Source of the DNA: Thermoproteus uzoniensis 768-20
GTDB lineage: Archaea; Thermoproteota; Thermoprotei; Thermoproteales; Thermoproteaceae
DNA length: 64,000 nt
Assembly: GCF_000193375.1 (NCBI RefSeq)
Contig: NC_015315.1
Location: 1,434,622-1,498,621 of the forward strand
Direction of reading: 5' to 3'
The translations under genes and the position numbers were made by a program. Below, in pieces: positions 54,791 through 63,133 of the stretch; position 1 is the stretch's first letter; every line of letters starts with the position of its first letter. The notes below the pieces were generated by a model. It searched no databases. It saw only the letters and a program-made list of their open reading frames with translations, and was not told the DNA's origin.

Positions 54791-54944
54791 GTCCCCGTGC
54801 GGGCTCCGGGAGGCGACGGCGCGTCCGGCGGAGACTCCACGGGCTTCCCCTATGGCCGAGACGGCGCGGACGGCCCCTCGCAGTGCGGACGTCGCGTCTC
54901 GAGGACGCGGCGGTGGACATTTAAGCCGGTTTCCAACTACGTAT

Positions 54945-55406
54945 GTGGAGCTCTCGCGCGAGGTGGCGGAGATCGTGAAAAAGGCGGCGGGGGGCCGCGA
55001 CCCCGAGGAGTTCCTCGTCGAGCTGGTGGCGGCTAGGCTTGACCCGCCTCAGCGGGTCGAGGCCTACTTGGCGCTTCACGAGAAGTATCTTAGGGAGGCG
55101 GAGGAGCTTTACAGAAAGGGCGATCTGGCGCAGGCCGGCGAGAAGTACTGGGGCGCCGTCACGGCGTTACTAAACGCCATAGCCGAGAAGCGAGGCTGGG
55201 AACACTACAGCCACCGAGACTACGCCGTCGCGGTAGAGAGGCTGTACGAGGAGACGAAAGACCGAGAGTTGATAGTTGGTTTTAGAATGGCTGAAGGCCT
55301 CCACGCCAACTACTACCACAACTTCATGAGAAGAGAGGGGTTTGAGCTACATAGAGAGGCTGTGCTGAAGCTGGTGGAGAAGCTGATGGGTCTTCTGGCG
55401 CGTTGA
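54945..55406 (+). CDS. PaREP1-family protein, copy 2
   Basis: This 153-residue protein of the PaREP1/HEPN-like group is diverged from copy 1. Characteristic stretches are YLREAEELYRKGDLAQAGEK, YWGAVTALLNAIAEKRGWEH, YSHRDYAVAVERLYEE and FRMAEGLHANYYHNFM. The function is unknown. I start at the GTG at 54945, which lies 24 nt from a TATA-like ACATTTAAGC (54917-54926); the frame is open upstream but that part is compositionally odd. There is no obvious partner gene. Confidence 0.82.
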   Translation: MELSREVAEIVKKAAGGRDPEEFLVELVAARLDPPQRVEAYLALHEKYLREAEELYRKGDLAQAGEKYWGAVTALLNAIAEKRGWEHYSHRDYAVAVERLYEETKDRELIVGFRMAEGLHANYYHNFMRREGFELHREAVLKLVEKLMGLLAR

Positions 55407-55566
55407 GCGGTCGAGTTAGCGTATCCGGGATGGGCTTCGGCCCGTGTGGACAAGGTGTGGAGAGCCGGCTCTTGACCCGCTGGGCGGGAGGGGCGGCTGG
55501 GAGGCCGCGCCGATGTGTGGGCGGCAGTCCGGCGAGAGGTCGGCGCGCGTCTCGGCTACGCCGGCC

Positions 55567-55782
55567 TCAAGCGCGGCGGCCGTTCTGCGGGGCGGGCCGC
55601 CCTCGCCTCAAGGCGGCGTCTCTGAGCTTGTCGTACAGCCGGCGCTGGTCCTCCCCGCACACGGCGGCGAGCTTCTCGGCTAGGGAGAGCAAGTCGGACG
55701 GGGTCGGCTCGACGTCGAAGGTCCCCAGCGGCGTCTTGACCGCTAGCCTTCCGCCGGCCGCCTCCGCGACGCACTTGTCCAC
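55567..55782 (-). CDS. stand-alone copy of the C-terminal domain of the 30.1-kb gene
   Basis: This small protein (71 residues from GTG 55782) reads GGRLAVKTPLGTFDVEPTPS then DLLSLAEKLAAVCGEDQRRL and YDKLRDAALRRG. It aligns through most of its length with the second half of the protein encoded at 30066-30533, including the shared KTP-G, AEKLA and CGED segments. The winged-helix half is missing. A TATA-like TTTTTAAAG (about 55796-55804) lies upstream, so it may be expressed rather than a relic. The function is unknown. The frame can be extended upstream to 55851. Confidence 0.55.
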   Translation of the reverse strand: MDKCVAEAAGGRLAVKTPLGTFDVEPTPSDLLSLAEKLAAVCGEDQRRLYDKLRDAALRRGRPAPQNGRRA

Positions 55783-55858
55783 GATAGTGGCGCGGTTTTT
55801 AAAGCCCCTGTCCTGCGCGGCCCCGCCGGCGTGCGGCCTGCTGGTTGCCACATCCCGG

Positions 55859-56710
55859 CTACGGCGCCTCCAGGTAGCCGTATACTCTGGGCGTTCTGGG
55901 CTTGGCGTTGACGTTTACGAGCACGCCGCGCCGCAGCGTGGCGGGGATTTTCCTGTCGAGGACCGCCTCCTGTCCCTTTACGGCGGCCAGAGCCCTTATC
56001 CCGCCGAGGAACGCGTGGGCCCTGTCCGTCTCGGCGGCCCACTTGAGCTTGACTGCCTTGAGCCGGTCTCGGAGGGGGATCCCCTTCTTGACGAGGGCGT
56101 ACGTCTCCTTGAGCTGGTCGGCCTCTATGCCTCTGAGCGCCAGCCCCACTCTGGCCCCCGGCGCTACCTCTTCTTGGTCTTCGTCGAGCACTTGTATGCT
56201 CCTGATGTCGACTTCCGCCCCGCTGGGGAGCGCGACGAGCTTGTCGTGCACTCTGACGCCTGTGTACGCGAGCCCTATGGCGACGGGCCCGACGCCGCGC
56301 ACGTTGAAGGCCTTCTCGACGTATACGTACCCGAGGTCTTCCGGCTGTCTGTCCGCCTCCTCGAACTCGCCGGGCTCCAGCCCGAGCTCGCCGAAGTATT
56401 TGCGGAACGCGGCGGCGTCGAGGGCCATCGCCCTTCCGGGGACGCCGGAGGCGCTCGCCAGCAGGGCCAGCTCGGCGGCCTCGGCGTTTATCTCCCCCAC
56501 GTAGAGGTAGTAGTACGTCGACAGCGTGAGGCTTTCGGCGGCTTTGAGGAGGTCTCCCCGCCTGGGGACGAGGACTGTCCTCACGGCCCCCTCCAGCCGC
56601 CTGTAGAAGACCCCCTCTTCCTTCCCCTCCCTCTTCCCGAGCCTCTCGGCTATCTCGACGGCCTTCGCCTCGTCGTTGGACAGCACCGCTATTATCGACC
56701 CTCCGACCAC
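55859..56710 (-). CDS. translation-factor-like protein with EF-Tu domain 2, no G motifs
   Basis: This 283-residue protein resembles archaeal SelB/EF-Tu-like factors that have lost GTPase motifs. The N-terminal part (VGGSIIAVLSNDEAKAVEIA, LTLSTYYYLYVGEINAEAAE) has a G-domain-like layout but no P-loop, DxxG or NKxD. From about residue 145 an EF-Tu domain 2 is clear (VYVEKAFNVRGVGPVAIGLA, then VDIRSIQVLDEDQEEVAPGA and GLALRGIEADQL). Binding to ribosome or tRNA is inference. The GTG start at 56710 is about 24 nt from a TATA-like box shared with the divergent gene. Confidence 0.75.
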   Translation of the reverse strand: MVGGSIIAVLSNDEAKAVEIAERLGKREGKEEGVFYRRLEGAVRTVLVPRRGDLLKAAESLTLSTYYYLYVGEINAEAAELALLASASGVPGRAMALDAAAFRKYFGELGLEPGEFEEADRQPEDLGYVYVEKAFNVRGVGPVAIGLAYTGVRVHDKLVALPSGAEVDIRSIQVLDEDQEEVAPGARVGLALRGIEADQLKETYALVKKGIPLRDRLKAVKLKWAAETDRAHAFLGGIRALAAVKGQEAVLDRKIPATLRRGVLVNVNAKPRTPRVYGYLEAP

Positions 56711-56728
56711 GCCGCGCGGCCTCAACAA

Positions 56729-56743
56729 CTATAAAAACATATA
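56729..56743. promoter_or_regulatory. shared TATA region between translation-factor-like gene and unknown gene
   Basis: CTATAAAAACATATA (plus strand) lies about 24 nt from both the GTG at 56710 (minus) and the GTG at 56765 (plus). The starts are 55 bp apart, slightly more than in the other three shared-box pairs, so two overlapping boxes are possible. Confidence 0.5.
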
Positions 56744-56764
56744 GCCCTGGGCCCCCCTCCCAGT

Positions 56765-57271
56765 GTGTCCGAGGATGTGAGGCCTATCTTCGCGAGGGCT
56801 TTCTTCAACATGGACCCGCTGGGCTCTGTGTCTCAGTACATGGTCTTCTACTACAGGGATCCGAAGGCGTACTACGCGGGGCTTTCCCGGGAGGCGCTCA
56901 AGAGGGAGCTGGAGGCCGTCAAGAGGAATATGCAGTCGTTTCTGGACGAGGAGGCCATCTCGATAAACGGGAGGAGGGTCGAGGCCAGGGTGATCCACGT
57001 GGACATTGGGCTGATCGCGATCGACCTGCCCTACATCACTTTCTTGATCAAGTTCAGGGGGGAGCTCCGCAGGGGGCTCAACGTCTACGAGGACGTGTAC
57101 GAGGAGGAGGTGGCGGAGTACCCGTACGAGTTCCTCTGGTCTCTTCCCGGCAGAGTCGTGAGGGCGGCCATGGCGGGCGACGTGAGGATTCACGGCTCTC
57201 TCCTCTCGGTGCGGGTGCCTGCCGGGACTAAGGTGGGGGGTAGAGAATCTATAGAGTTCTATATCGATTAG
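56765..57271 (+). CDS. conserved-looking protein of unknown function
   Basis: I do not recognise this 168-residue protein. It has a helical first half (PKAYYAGLSREALKRELEAV) and a beta-rich second half (RVIHVDIGLIAIDLPYITFL, IKFRGELRRGLNVYEDVYEE, ending VRVPAGTKVGGRESIEFYID). No membrane helix or cysteine is visible. The GTG start at 56765 is 24 nt from the shared TATA region. It is divergent from the EF-Tu-domain-2 protein, which hints at a related role, and convergent with porB (4 nt overlap). Confidence 0.65.
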   Translation: MSEDVRPIFARAFFNMDPLGSVSQYMVFYYRDPKAYYAGLSREALKRELEAVKRNMQSFLDEEAISINGRRVEARVIHVDIGLIAIDLPYITFLIKFRGELRRGLNVYEDVYEEEVAEYPYEFLWSLPGRVVRAAMAGDVRIHGSLLSVRVPAGTKVGGRESIEFYID

Positions 57272-58170
57272 GCCTTTGCGGCTTGGGCGAAGCGCAGGAG
57301 GAACTGCCACTTGCGGTCTATTTCCTCCTCCATCTGCCTTATCTGGTCCTCCGTCAAGTGGGCGTACCTCCCCTGTAGCTTGAGGTACTCGACCAACGGC
57401 TTTCTCCTCTTCTTGTCCACCAGCGCGGAGCTCGGCGGGTTGAGCTTGAGCTCGCCGTTGTCGTACTCCCAGAGTATGAAGACGCCGGTCTCCACGGCCT
57501 TTCTGGCCACCTCGACGGTCAGCGACGGGTCGAAGAGCCAGCCGGGGGGACAGGGGGCGAAGAGGTGGATGAACTTGAAGCCCCTTATCTCCGACGCCCT
57601 CTTTATCTTGCGGTAGAAGTCTTGCGGGTAGGCTATGTTTGCCGTGGCCACGTACGGCACGTTGTGGGCCAGCAGTATCAACGCCACGTCTTTCTTGGCC
57701 TCCTTCTTGCCCGTGGGGGTCGTCGTGGTCCACGCGCCTTTCGGCGTCTCGCTACTCCTCTGTATGCCGGTGTTCATGTAGGCCTCGTTGTCGTACATTA
57801 TGTAGAGGACGTCGCTGTTCCTCTCGGCGGCCGCGCTGACAGCGGCGAAGCCTATGTCGGCGGTCCCCCCGTCTCCGGCCCACACGACTGCCTGTCCCTT
57901 GACGCCCAGCTGCTTGAAAGCCTCCGATATCCCCGTGGCCACGGAGGCGGCCGAGGCGAAGGGCACGTTGAGCACCGGCATCCCTATGCCGGACTTGGGG
58001 CCCAGCCCCTGCACGACCGAGGCGCAGCTGGCCGGTATCGACAGCACGGCCTCCTCGCCGAGGGCCATGCCGAGTATCTTCCAGCCTATCATCATGCCGC
58101 AGCCGGCGCAGGCGGAGTTGCCGGGTAGCACGTACTTCTTCTTCGGCAGTAGGTCTATCCTTACGGTCAT
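57268..58170 (-). CDS. porB: 2-oxoacid:ferredoxin oxidoreductase beta subunit
   Basis: This is the thiamine-pyrophosphate subunit of pyruvate (or 2-ketoisovalerate) ferredoxin oxidoreductase, a cytosolic complex interconverting 2-oxoacids and acyl-CoA. The 300-residue sequence has GNSACAGCGMMIGWKILG with cluster cysteines, VWAGDGGTADIGFAAVSAA (TPP motif), DNEAYMNTGIQRS and the LFAPCPPGW end typical of PorB. It is last in the delta-alpha-beta operon and overlaps alpha by ATGA. Substrate preference is not readable from sequence alone. Confidence 0.94.
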   Translation of the reverse strand: MTVRIDLLPKKKYVLPGNSACAGCGMMIGWKILGMALGEEAVLSIPASCASVVQGLGPKSGIGMPVLNVPFASAASVATGISEAFKQLGVKGQAVVWAGDGGTADIGFAAVSAAAERNSDVLYIMYDNEAYMNTGIQRSSETPKGAWTTTTPTGKKEAKKDVALILLAHNVPYVATANIAYPQDFYRKIKRASEIRGFKFIHLFAPCPPGWLFDPSLTVEVARKAVETGVFILWEYDNGELKLNPPSSALVDKKRRKPLVEYLKLQGRYAHLTEDQIRQMEEEIDRKWQFLLRFAQAAKA

Positions 58171-59318
58171 AGCAACACCACGCGGTCTCCGTACTCGCCC
58201 TCGACGGCGTGTTTGACGGCTTTCTTGAACTCGTCGGCCTTGAAGTCGACGCCCGCCAGGCCGGCCAGGACGTTGACGACCTTGTCGCGGCCCAGCACCG
58301 ACGCCACCTCCCTGCCGAGGATCCCTCCGGCTGGCGTTATGTCGCGGTCGAACACGACGACCTTATCCATGGCGGAGAGCTCGGCGATCTCCTCGTCGGG
58401 GAACGGCCTGACGAAGCGTATCCTCATGAGGCCGACGGGCATGCCCTCGCGGCGCAAGCTCCTGACGGCCTCCTTTGCGTCGCCGCACCAAGCGCCCATG
58501 CAGACCACGGCGTACTTCGCCCCCTCAAGCCAGAGCCTCTCGACAGCCCCTCCGTATTCGCGGCCGACGAGCTTGCCGTACTCGGCGTCTATGGCCTTGA
58601 CGAGCTTCTTGGCCTCTTGGTGGGCCTTGTATATGTTCTTGAGGTGCTCGGCGTGTAGCCTGTCGTCGGCGGGGAGGTTGCCCATGGTCACCGGCTCGCC
58701 GGGCCTCAGCCTCATGGGCAGGTCGGGGTTCCTCGGCGGCAGGAACTCGTCGACTATTTCCTGGGGCGGAAGCTCCACGGTCTCGACGGTGTGGCTCAAC
58801 ACGAAGCCGTCTAGCCCCACGGCCACGGGGACGTAGGCGCTTTCGGCCAGCTTGAAGGCCTGTATCGTCAAGTCGAGCACCTCCTGGACGTTGGAGGCCA
58901 TGGCGATCGCCCACCCGGTGTCCCTTATGGCGAGTATATCGTTGTGCTCGTCGTGGATATTCCAGGGAGGCCCCAAAGTCCTCGTGACCACGGCCATGAC
59001 TATCGGCGCGCGGCTTCCGGCGGCCCACCACAACATCTCGTACATGTAGAAGAGCCCGTGGCTGCTCGTGGCGGTGAAGGAGCGGGCTCCGGCCATGGCG
59101 GCGCCGTAGACCACCGCCAGCGCGGAGAACTCCGACTCGACGTTGACGAAGCTGGCCTTGAGCTCGCCCTTGGCGACGAACTCGGAGAGCTTCTCGACTA
59201 TGGTTGTCTGGGGGGTTATGGGGTACGCCGCTATTATCTGGGGCCTGGCCAGCTTGACCGCGTGGGCGACTGCGTAGTTGCCCGTGAGCGCGGTCTTGGT
59301 TACGGCCAGCGCCTTCAT
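58167..59318 (-). CDS. porA: 2-oxoacid:ferredoxin oxidoreductase alpha subunit
   Basis: The alpha subunit (383 residues) holds the pyrimidine-binding half of the TPP site. Seen are GNYAVAHAVKLARPQIIAAY, then PITPQTTIVEKL, NVESEFSALAVVYGAAMAG and SSHGLFYMYEMLWWAAGSRA at the start, and FDRDITPAGGILGREVASVL near the end, all PorA landmarks. It overlaps both neighbours by ATGA. Genes for delta, alpha and beta are together; gamma is on the other strand. Confidence 0.95.
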   Translation of the reverse strand: MKALAVTKTALTGNYAVAHAVKLARPQIIAAYPITPQTTIVEKLSEFVAKGELKASFVNVESEFSALAVVYGAAMAGARSFTATSSHGLFYMYEMLWWAAGSRAPIVMAVVTRTLGPPWNIHDEHNDILAIRDTGWAIAMASNVQEVLDLTIQAFKLAESAYVPVAVGLDGFVLSHTVETVELPPQEIVDEFLPPRNPDLPMRLRPGEPVTMGNLPADDRLHAEHLKNIYKAHQEAKKLVKAIDAEYGKLVGREYGGAVERLWLEGAKYAVVCMGAWCGDAKEAVRSLRREGMPVGLMRIRFVRPFPDEEIAELSAMDKVVVFDRDITPAGGILGREVASVLGRDKVVNVLAGLAGVDFKADEFKKAVKHAVEGEYGDRVVLL

Positions 59319-59578
59319 AGCCCCGCCTCGGGGACCATCTCTATTGCCTTAGTCGGGCACTCGTGTGCGCATATGCCGCACCCCTTGCAGTAGGTGTAGT
59401 CTATCTTTATCTTCTGGCCCTTCTCCCAGTCTATCACGGACTCGGGGCAGTAGAGCCAGCATATGCCGCAGTCTATGCACTTATTGAGGTCGACTACGGG
59501 CCTCAACGTGCGCCAGGTGCCGGTTATCCCGCCGGAGCCCGGCGCGGGCCTTGATACGGGAACCAACGCGAGCCCCAC
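59315..59578 (-). CDS. porD: 2-oxoacid:ferredoxin oxidoreductase delta subunit (2x4Fe-4S)
   Basis: This ferredoxin-like subunit of 87 residues has two full CxxCxxCxxxC motifs (CIDCGICWLYCPES and CKGCGICAHECPTKAI) that carry electrons to ferredoxin. The GTG start at 59578 lies 23 nt from a TATA-like CATAAATACT on the minus strand. It opens the por operon, with ATGA coupling to the alpha gene. Confidence 0.95.
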   Translation of the reverse strand: MGLALVPVSRPAPGSGGITGTWRTLRPVVDLNKCIDCGICWLYCPESVIDWEKGQKIKIDYTYCKGCGICAHECPTKAIEMVPEAGL

Positions 59579-59809
59579 GAAGGTTAGAACGTGTTGAGTA
59601 TTTATGTTTTATATATAGTAATATAGAGATGCGGCCCGATAAGTCTTCTGGATCTATTACATAGGCGTCCGAAGTCCGTTGTATATTTTTTCTTGATATA
59701 GGGGTTAAATATGTATAGTTAGATATATTTACTTAGTAAAATATGTCCGAACGACGCGCCGTTGCTATATAGGGCTATAAAGGTTATTAAGTTGTGCTTT
59801 CGTACTCTC

Positions 59810-60358
59810 GTGATCGAGGTGGTCTTCTTCGGGAGGGGCGGCATGGGCGCTGTGACGGCTGCCCAGCTCCTCGCCCGCGTGGCGACTATCGAGGGGAAGT
59901 TCGGGCAGGCCATACCAGAGTTCGGGGCGGAGCGGAGAGGCGCCATAGTCCGCGCCTATCTGAGAATCGACGACAAGCCCATTGAGGTGCACTCGGCGGT
60001 TACGGCGGGCGACTACGTCGTGGTTCTCGACGGCCGTATAATCGCCCAGACCAACGTGAAGGCTTTCGGCAAGCCGAACGCGGTATACATAGTGAACTCC
60101 AAGGAGGAGGCCCCCTGGTATATAGCCATAGACGCTACGTCGATAGCGCTCAAGCACGGCTTGGTGGCGGCCGGCTGGCCTCTCGTGAACATGATAATGG
60201 CGAGCGCCTTCGCGGCGGTGAGCAAGGCGGTGACCATAGAGGGCATAGTCAAGACCATCCCCGAGTTCGTGCCGGCTAGGGCCGCCAAGGCGAATATAGA
60301 GGCGGCTAGAGAGGCCTACGAGATCGTGTCGAAAAAACTGCTGGCCTCTAAGGCCTAG
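59810..60358 (+). CDS. porG: 2-oxoacid:ferredoxin oxidoreductase gamma subunit
   Basis: The gamma subunit (about 182 residues) begins VIEVVFFGRGGMGAVTAAQL and has PEFGAERRGAIVRAYLRIDD, the family's CoA/subunit-contact segment, and LVAAGWPLVNMIMASAFAAV. I start at GTG 59810, 23 nt from a TATA-like GGTTATTAAG; the frame is open upstream to 59762 but that part is not protein-like. It is divergent from the delta-alpha-beta operon across a 230-bp AT-rich gap, so the complex is encoded from two promoters. Its stop overlaps the convergent GH57 gene. Confidence 0.93.
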   Translation: MIEVVFFGRGGMGAVTAAQLLARVATIEGKFGQAIPEFGAERRGAIVRAYLRIDDKPIEVHSAVTAGDYVVVLDGRIIAQTNVKAFGKPNAVYIVNSKEEAPWYIAIDATSIALKHGLVAAGWPLVNMIMASAFAAVSKAVTIEGIVKTIPEFVPARAAKANIEAAREAYEIVSKKLLASKA

Positions 60359-63024
60359 CGCCTCCTTCTGGCGAGCGCCGCCGTCAGGGCCGCGACGAGG
60401 GCGGCGAGGACGAGCGCCGTTAGGTACGGCGCGTAGGCGGCTCCGGCCGCCGCGGATGGGGCGGGAGACGTGGCTGTTGTAGTAGGGGCGGACAGCGTCG
60501 TGGCTGGCGGCGGGGTCCACGCGGCTATCTTGAGCCCGCAGGGGGAGGGCGGCACCACGTAGCCCGGCACCTCGTAGACGTCGGCGGGCAGATACACGTC
60601 GAGCTCGGCGGCCTTGACGCCAGCCAGGGGGATCTCGTTGAGGCCCGGCTTTAGGGCGACCTCGTAACATTTTCCGCCTGCGCCCAGCGCCAGCCTTATG
60701 GGCATGCCTAAGCCGTTGTCGACGAGGAGCGCGGAGCCGTTCTGATAGGGCCCTATGGAGATGGGGACGATCTTGGCTATAGACTCGTTTATGGTCTCCA
60801 GTATGGCGTCGGCGTATATGATGGGCTGGAGGCTGAACCAGCCGGGCCCGAAGTTGGGCGGCCCCGTCTGCCAAGTCCAGTCGCTGCCCTCGGCCACGTA
60901 GAGGTAGTTCCAAAGAGTCGGCAGGAGCCCGGTGGAGTTGGGGATGCGGGCTGGGTTGAGCTCCACGACGGGGGATTGGCGGCCGCCGAGCGCTTTGGTG
61001 AAGGCCACGAGGTACTCTCTGGCTAGGGCCACGGCGCGCCATATGGCTATTTTGCCGGGGTAGCCGTTGTTCCAGTTGTTGAGGTTGAGTGCCCACGAGC
61101 TCTCGGGGAGGTTGGTCACGGCGTATTTGGTGTGCGTAGCTATGGCCTGCGACACTGTCTGCGTCACCAGCCACTTGCCCGAGTACTGCGAGAGGGCCTC
61201 GTATATGGCGTAGAGGTCCCTCGGGCCTGTCATGGAGTTGAATATGAGCGGGTTCTCGCCGTCTAGGGCGACCACGACGACGGCGCCGGGCTGTTTCATG
61301 TAGACCTTGGCGAGGTACTGTATCAGTAGCTGCTTGACGAGGTTGGGGTCGCTGAGTGTGAATAGGTAGAACGAGAAGAGGTTGGAGAGGTCGTCGTCTC
61401 TGAAGAGCGCGTATATGTAGTGCCCCTCGCTGTCCTCGACGACGTAGGGCACGTAGGGGTTCTGGGAGCCGTTGATGTAGGTGGCAGATGGCAGGAAGGC
61501 CTGGGCGTCGAGCACCGTGCAGTTCAAGCCGGCCTCTTGGTAGAGGTGGACAAGGCCCATGTTGAACGCCATCTCGGGCGTCCAGACGCAGGAGGCGTTG
61601 ACCCCGAACACCCTATACGTCATCTCCTTCCCCATCAAGAGTTGCGCCAGCAGGTCGTCGGCCCACCCGTTGTCGTACTCTATGGCCTCCAGCGGGTGGT
61701 AGAAGGGCACCGTCAGCACCTCGATACGCCCCTCGGCCGCCAGCTCTCTGTATAGGTCCAAGGTCCTCTTCACCGCCTCTATGTCGTAGGTTATGTTGCC
61801 GGGGTAGTAGCCCAGGTACTTAAACCCGCCGGGCCCCTCGGCCAGAAGGGCCTCCCACTGGTAGAGGAGCACCGGGGTGAAGTCTATGGATACGTTGACG
61901 TTGAATTGGCTGAGCAACAGAGCCTGTAGCTCGTAGGACCCGACGTATCTGCCTCCCCACTTGAAGTCCTCGCCCGTGTGTAGCGGGACCCAAGGCATTG
62001 CCCAAGTCCCGTTGGGCTCTACGTAGAGCGGCTGGTGCATGTTCCACACTATGACGAGGCTGACCGGCGGCTTCCCCGTCGTGTTCAGAACATAGAACTG
62101 CGGAAGCGTTGTGTTGAGCAACGTGGCGTTGCCGACGGCGACGGCCAACGACGGGGTGTATATCCCCTGCGGAATGTCCACTGTTAGGGTGAAGTTGACG
62201 TAGTTGAGGCCGCGCTTGAGCGCCGCCCTCTCCGCCATCTTGAGAGGCCCTATGGCCAAAGTCACAGTGGCGTTGACGGGGCCGGATGGGTTCTGGAGGC
62301 CTATAGATATGTGTGCGGTCTCGCCCACGACGTAGACGTACCTATCGTAGGGGTATGCGGCGCTCAGCGACAACGGGGCGCACGCCACCTGGGCCGCGAA
62401 GTTGGAGCCGTTTTTCGAGATCCAGAGCCCCGTGGAGAGGTCGTGGTAGACCCACTGGACCCACTGGCCGGGCTGGAAGGGCCCCACCACGGCGGTGTAG
62501 TTGCCCCACAACGGATTGTACTCCATTACCACGTCGGCCACGTTGGCCCAAGGAAGCCCCGTCTGGGGCCCCGAGGTCAAGCCGTAGTGTATCGCCATGA
62601 CGTCGGGGGCCCGCCCGACGGCGGTTATGAGGAGGCTACAGTTGGGCAACACCTGCACCGAGGTCGCCCCCAAGTTCGGCGGATTCACCTCGACGTTCCA
62701 GTTCCAGAAGGGCGTCCCCTCGTAGTTTATCCAGACGCCGCTGGTGGCGTCGTAGAAGACGAAGGCGACCCAAGTCCCGTTCTTGAAGGGCCCGATAGTC
62801 GCGGTGTAGTTCGCGCCGTTCCACACCATCGGAGTATCGTTGACGACGGTCCAGGGGCCTTGGGGATACGGCTCTACGCCCCAGTGGAGGAGCACCTTGT
62901 GGCCCTGCGGTATCCCGGCTATGTAGACCGTGATGTAGCCGCTGGGCGATACGTAAAAGGCCACCGAGTATTGGGCCCAGGCCAGGGCCGAGATCGCCAG
63001 CAGGAGGAGGAGCCACGCTTTCAT
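60355..63024 (-). CDS. exported GH57 glycoside hydrolase (amylopullulanase-like)
   Basis: This 889-residue starch-degrading-type enzyme has a signal peptide (KAWLLLLLAISALAWAQ). Two repeated starch-binding-like modules follow (about 20-110 and 120-210, with the paired phrases TATIGPFKNGTWVAFVFYDA and TAVVGPFQPGQWVQWVYHDL). The GH57 catalytic domain starts at VIVWNMHQPLY (about 327), has CVWTPEMAF with the likely nucleophile Glu near 484, and ALDGENP with the likely acid/base Asp near 588. A Thr/Ala/Pro linker, a membrane helix and RRRR end anchor it at the cell surface. The ATG at 63024 is 26 nt from a TATA-like box. Confidence 0.92.
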   Translation of the reverse strand: MKAWLLLLLAISALAWAQYSVAFYVSPSGYITVYIAGIPQGHKVLLHWGVEPYPQGPWTVVNDTPMVWNGANYTATIGPFKNGTWVAFVFYDATSGVWINYEGTPFWNWNVEVNPPNLGATSVQVLPNCSLLITAVGRAPDVMAIHYGLTSGPQTGLPWANVADVVMEYNPLWGNYTAVVGPFQPGQWVQWVYHDLSTGLWISKNGSNFAAQVACAPLSLSAAYPYDRYVYVVGETAHISIGLQNPSGPVNATVTLAIGPLKMAERAALKRGLNYVNFTLTVDIPQGIYTPSLAVAVGNATLLNTTLPQFYVLNTTGKPPVSLVIVWNMHQPLYVEPNGTWAMPWVPLHTGEDFKWGGRYVGSYELQALLLSQFNVNVSIDFTPVLLYQWEALLAEGPGGFKYLGYYPGNITYDIEAVKRTLDLYRELAAEGRIEVLTVPFYHPLEAIEYDNGWADDLLAQLLMGKEMTYRVFGVNASCVWTPEMAFNMGLVHLYQEAGLNCTVLDAQAFLPSATYINGSQNPYVPYVVEDSEGHYIYALFRDDDLSNLFSFYLFTLSDPNLVKQLLIQYLAKVYMKQPGAVVVVALDGENPLIFNSMTGPRDLYAIYEALSQYSGKWLVTQTVSQAIATHTKYAVTNLPESSWALNLNNWNNGYPGKIAIWRAVALAREYLVAFTKALGGRQSPVVELNPARIPNSTGLLPTLWNYLYVAEGSDWTWQTGPPNFGPGWFSLQPIIYADAILETINESIAKIVPISIGPYQNGSALLVDNGLGMPIRLALGAGGKCYEVALKPGLNEIPLAGVKAAELDVYLPADVYEVPGYVVPPSPCGLKIAAWTPPPATTLSAPTTTATSPAPSAAAGAAYAPYLTALVLAALVAALTAALARRRR

Positions 63025-63133
63025 GGACCTCAACGAACGTTCACGTAAAAAATTTTCAACTGGCTATATGCCATGCGTAGAGCGACGAGCGGTCAGGGGG
63101 AATTGTTAAATATAAGTTGTATGTAGTACTTAC

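Noticed and set aside
33269-56000. A CRISPR array or cas genes in the defence region.
   Set aside because: No regularly spaced repeats were seen and none of the proteins shows Cas signatures; the AT-rich gaps are not periodic.
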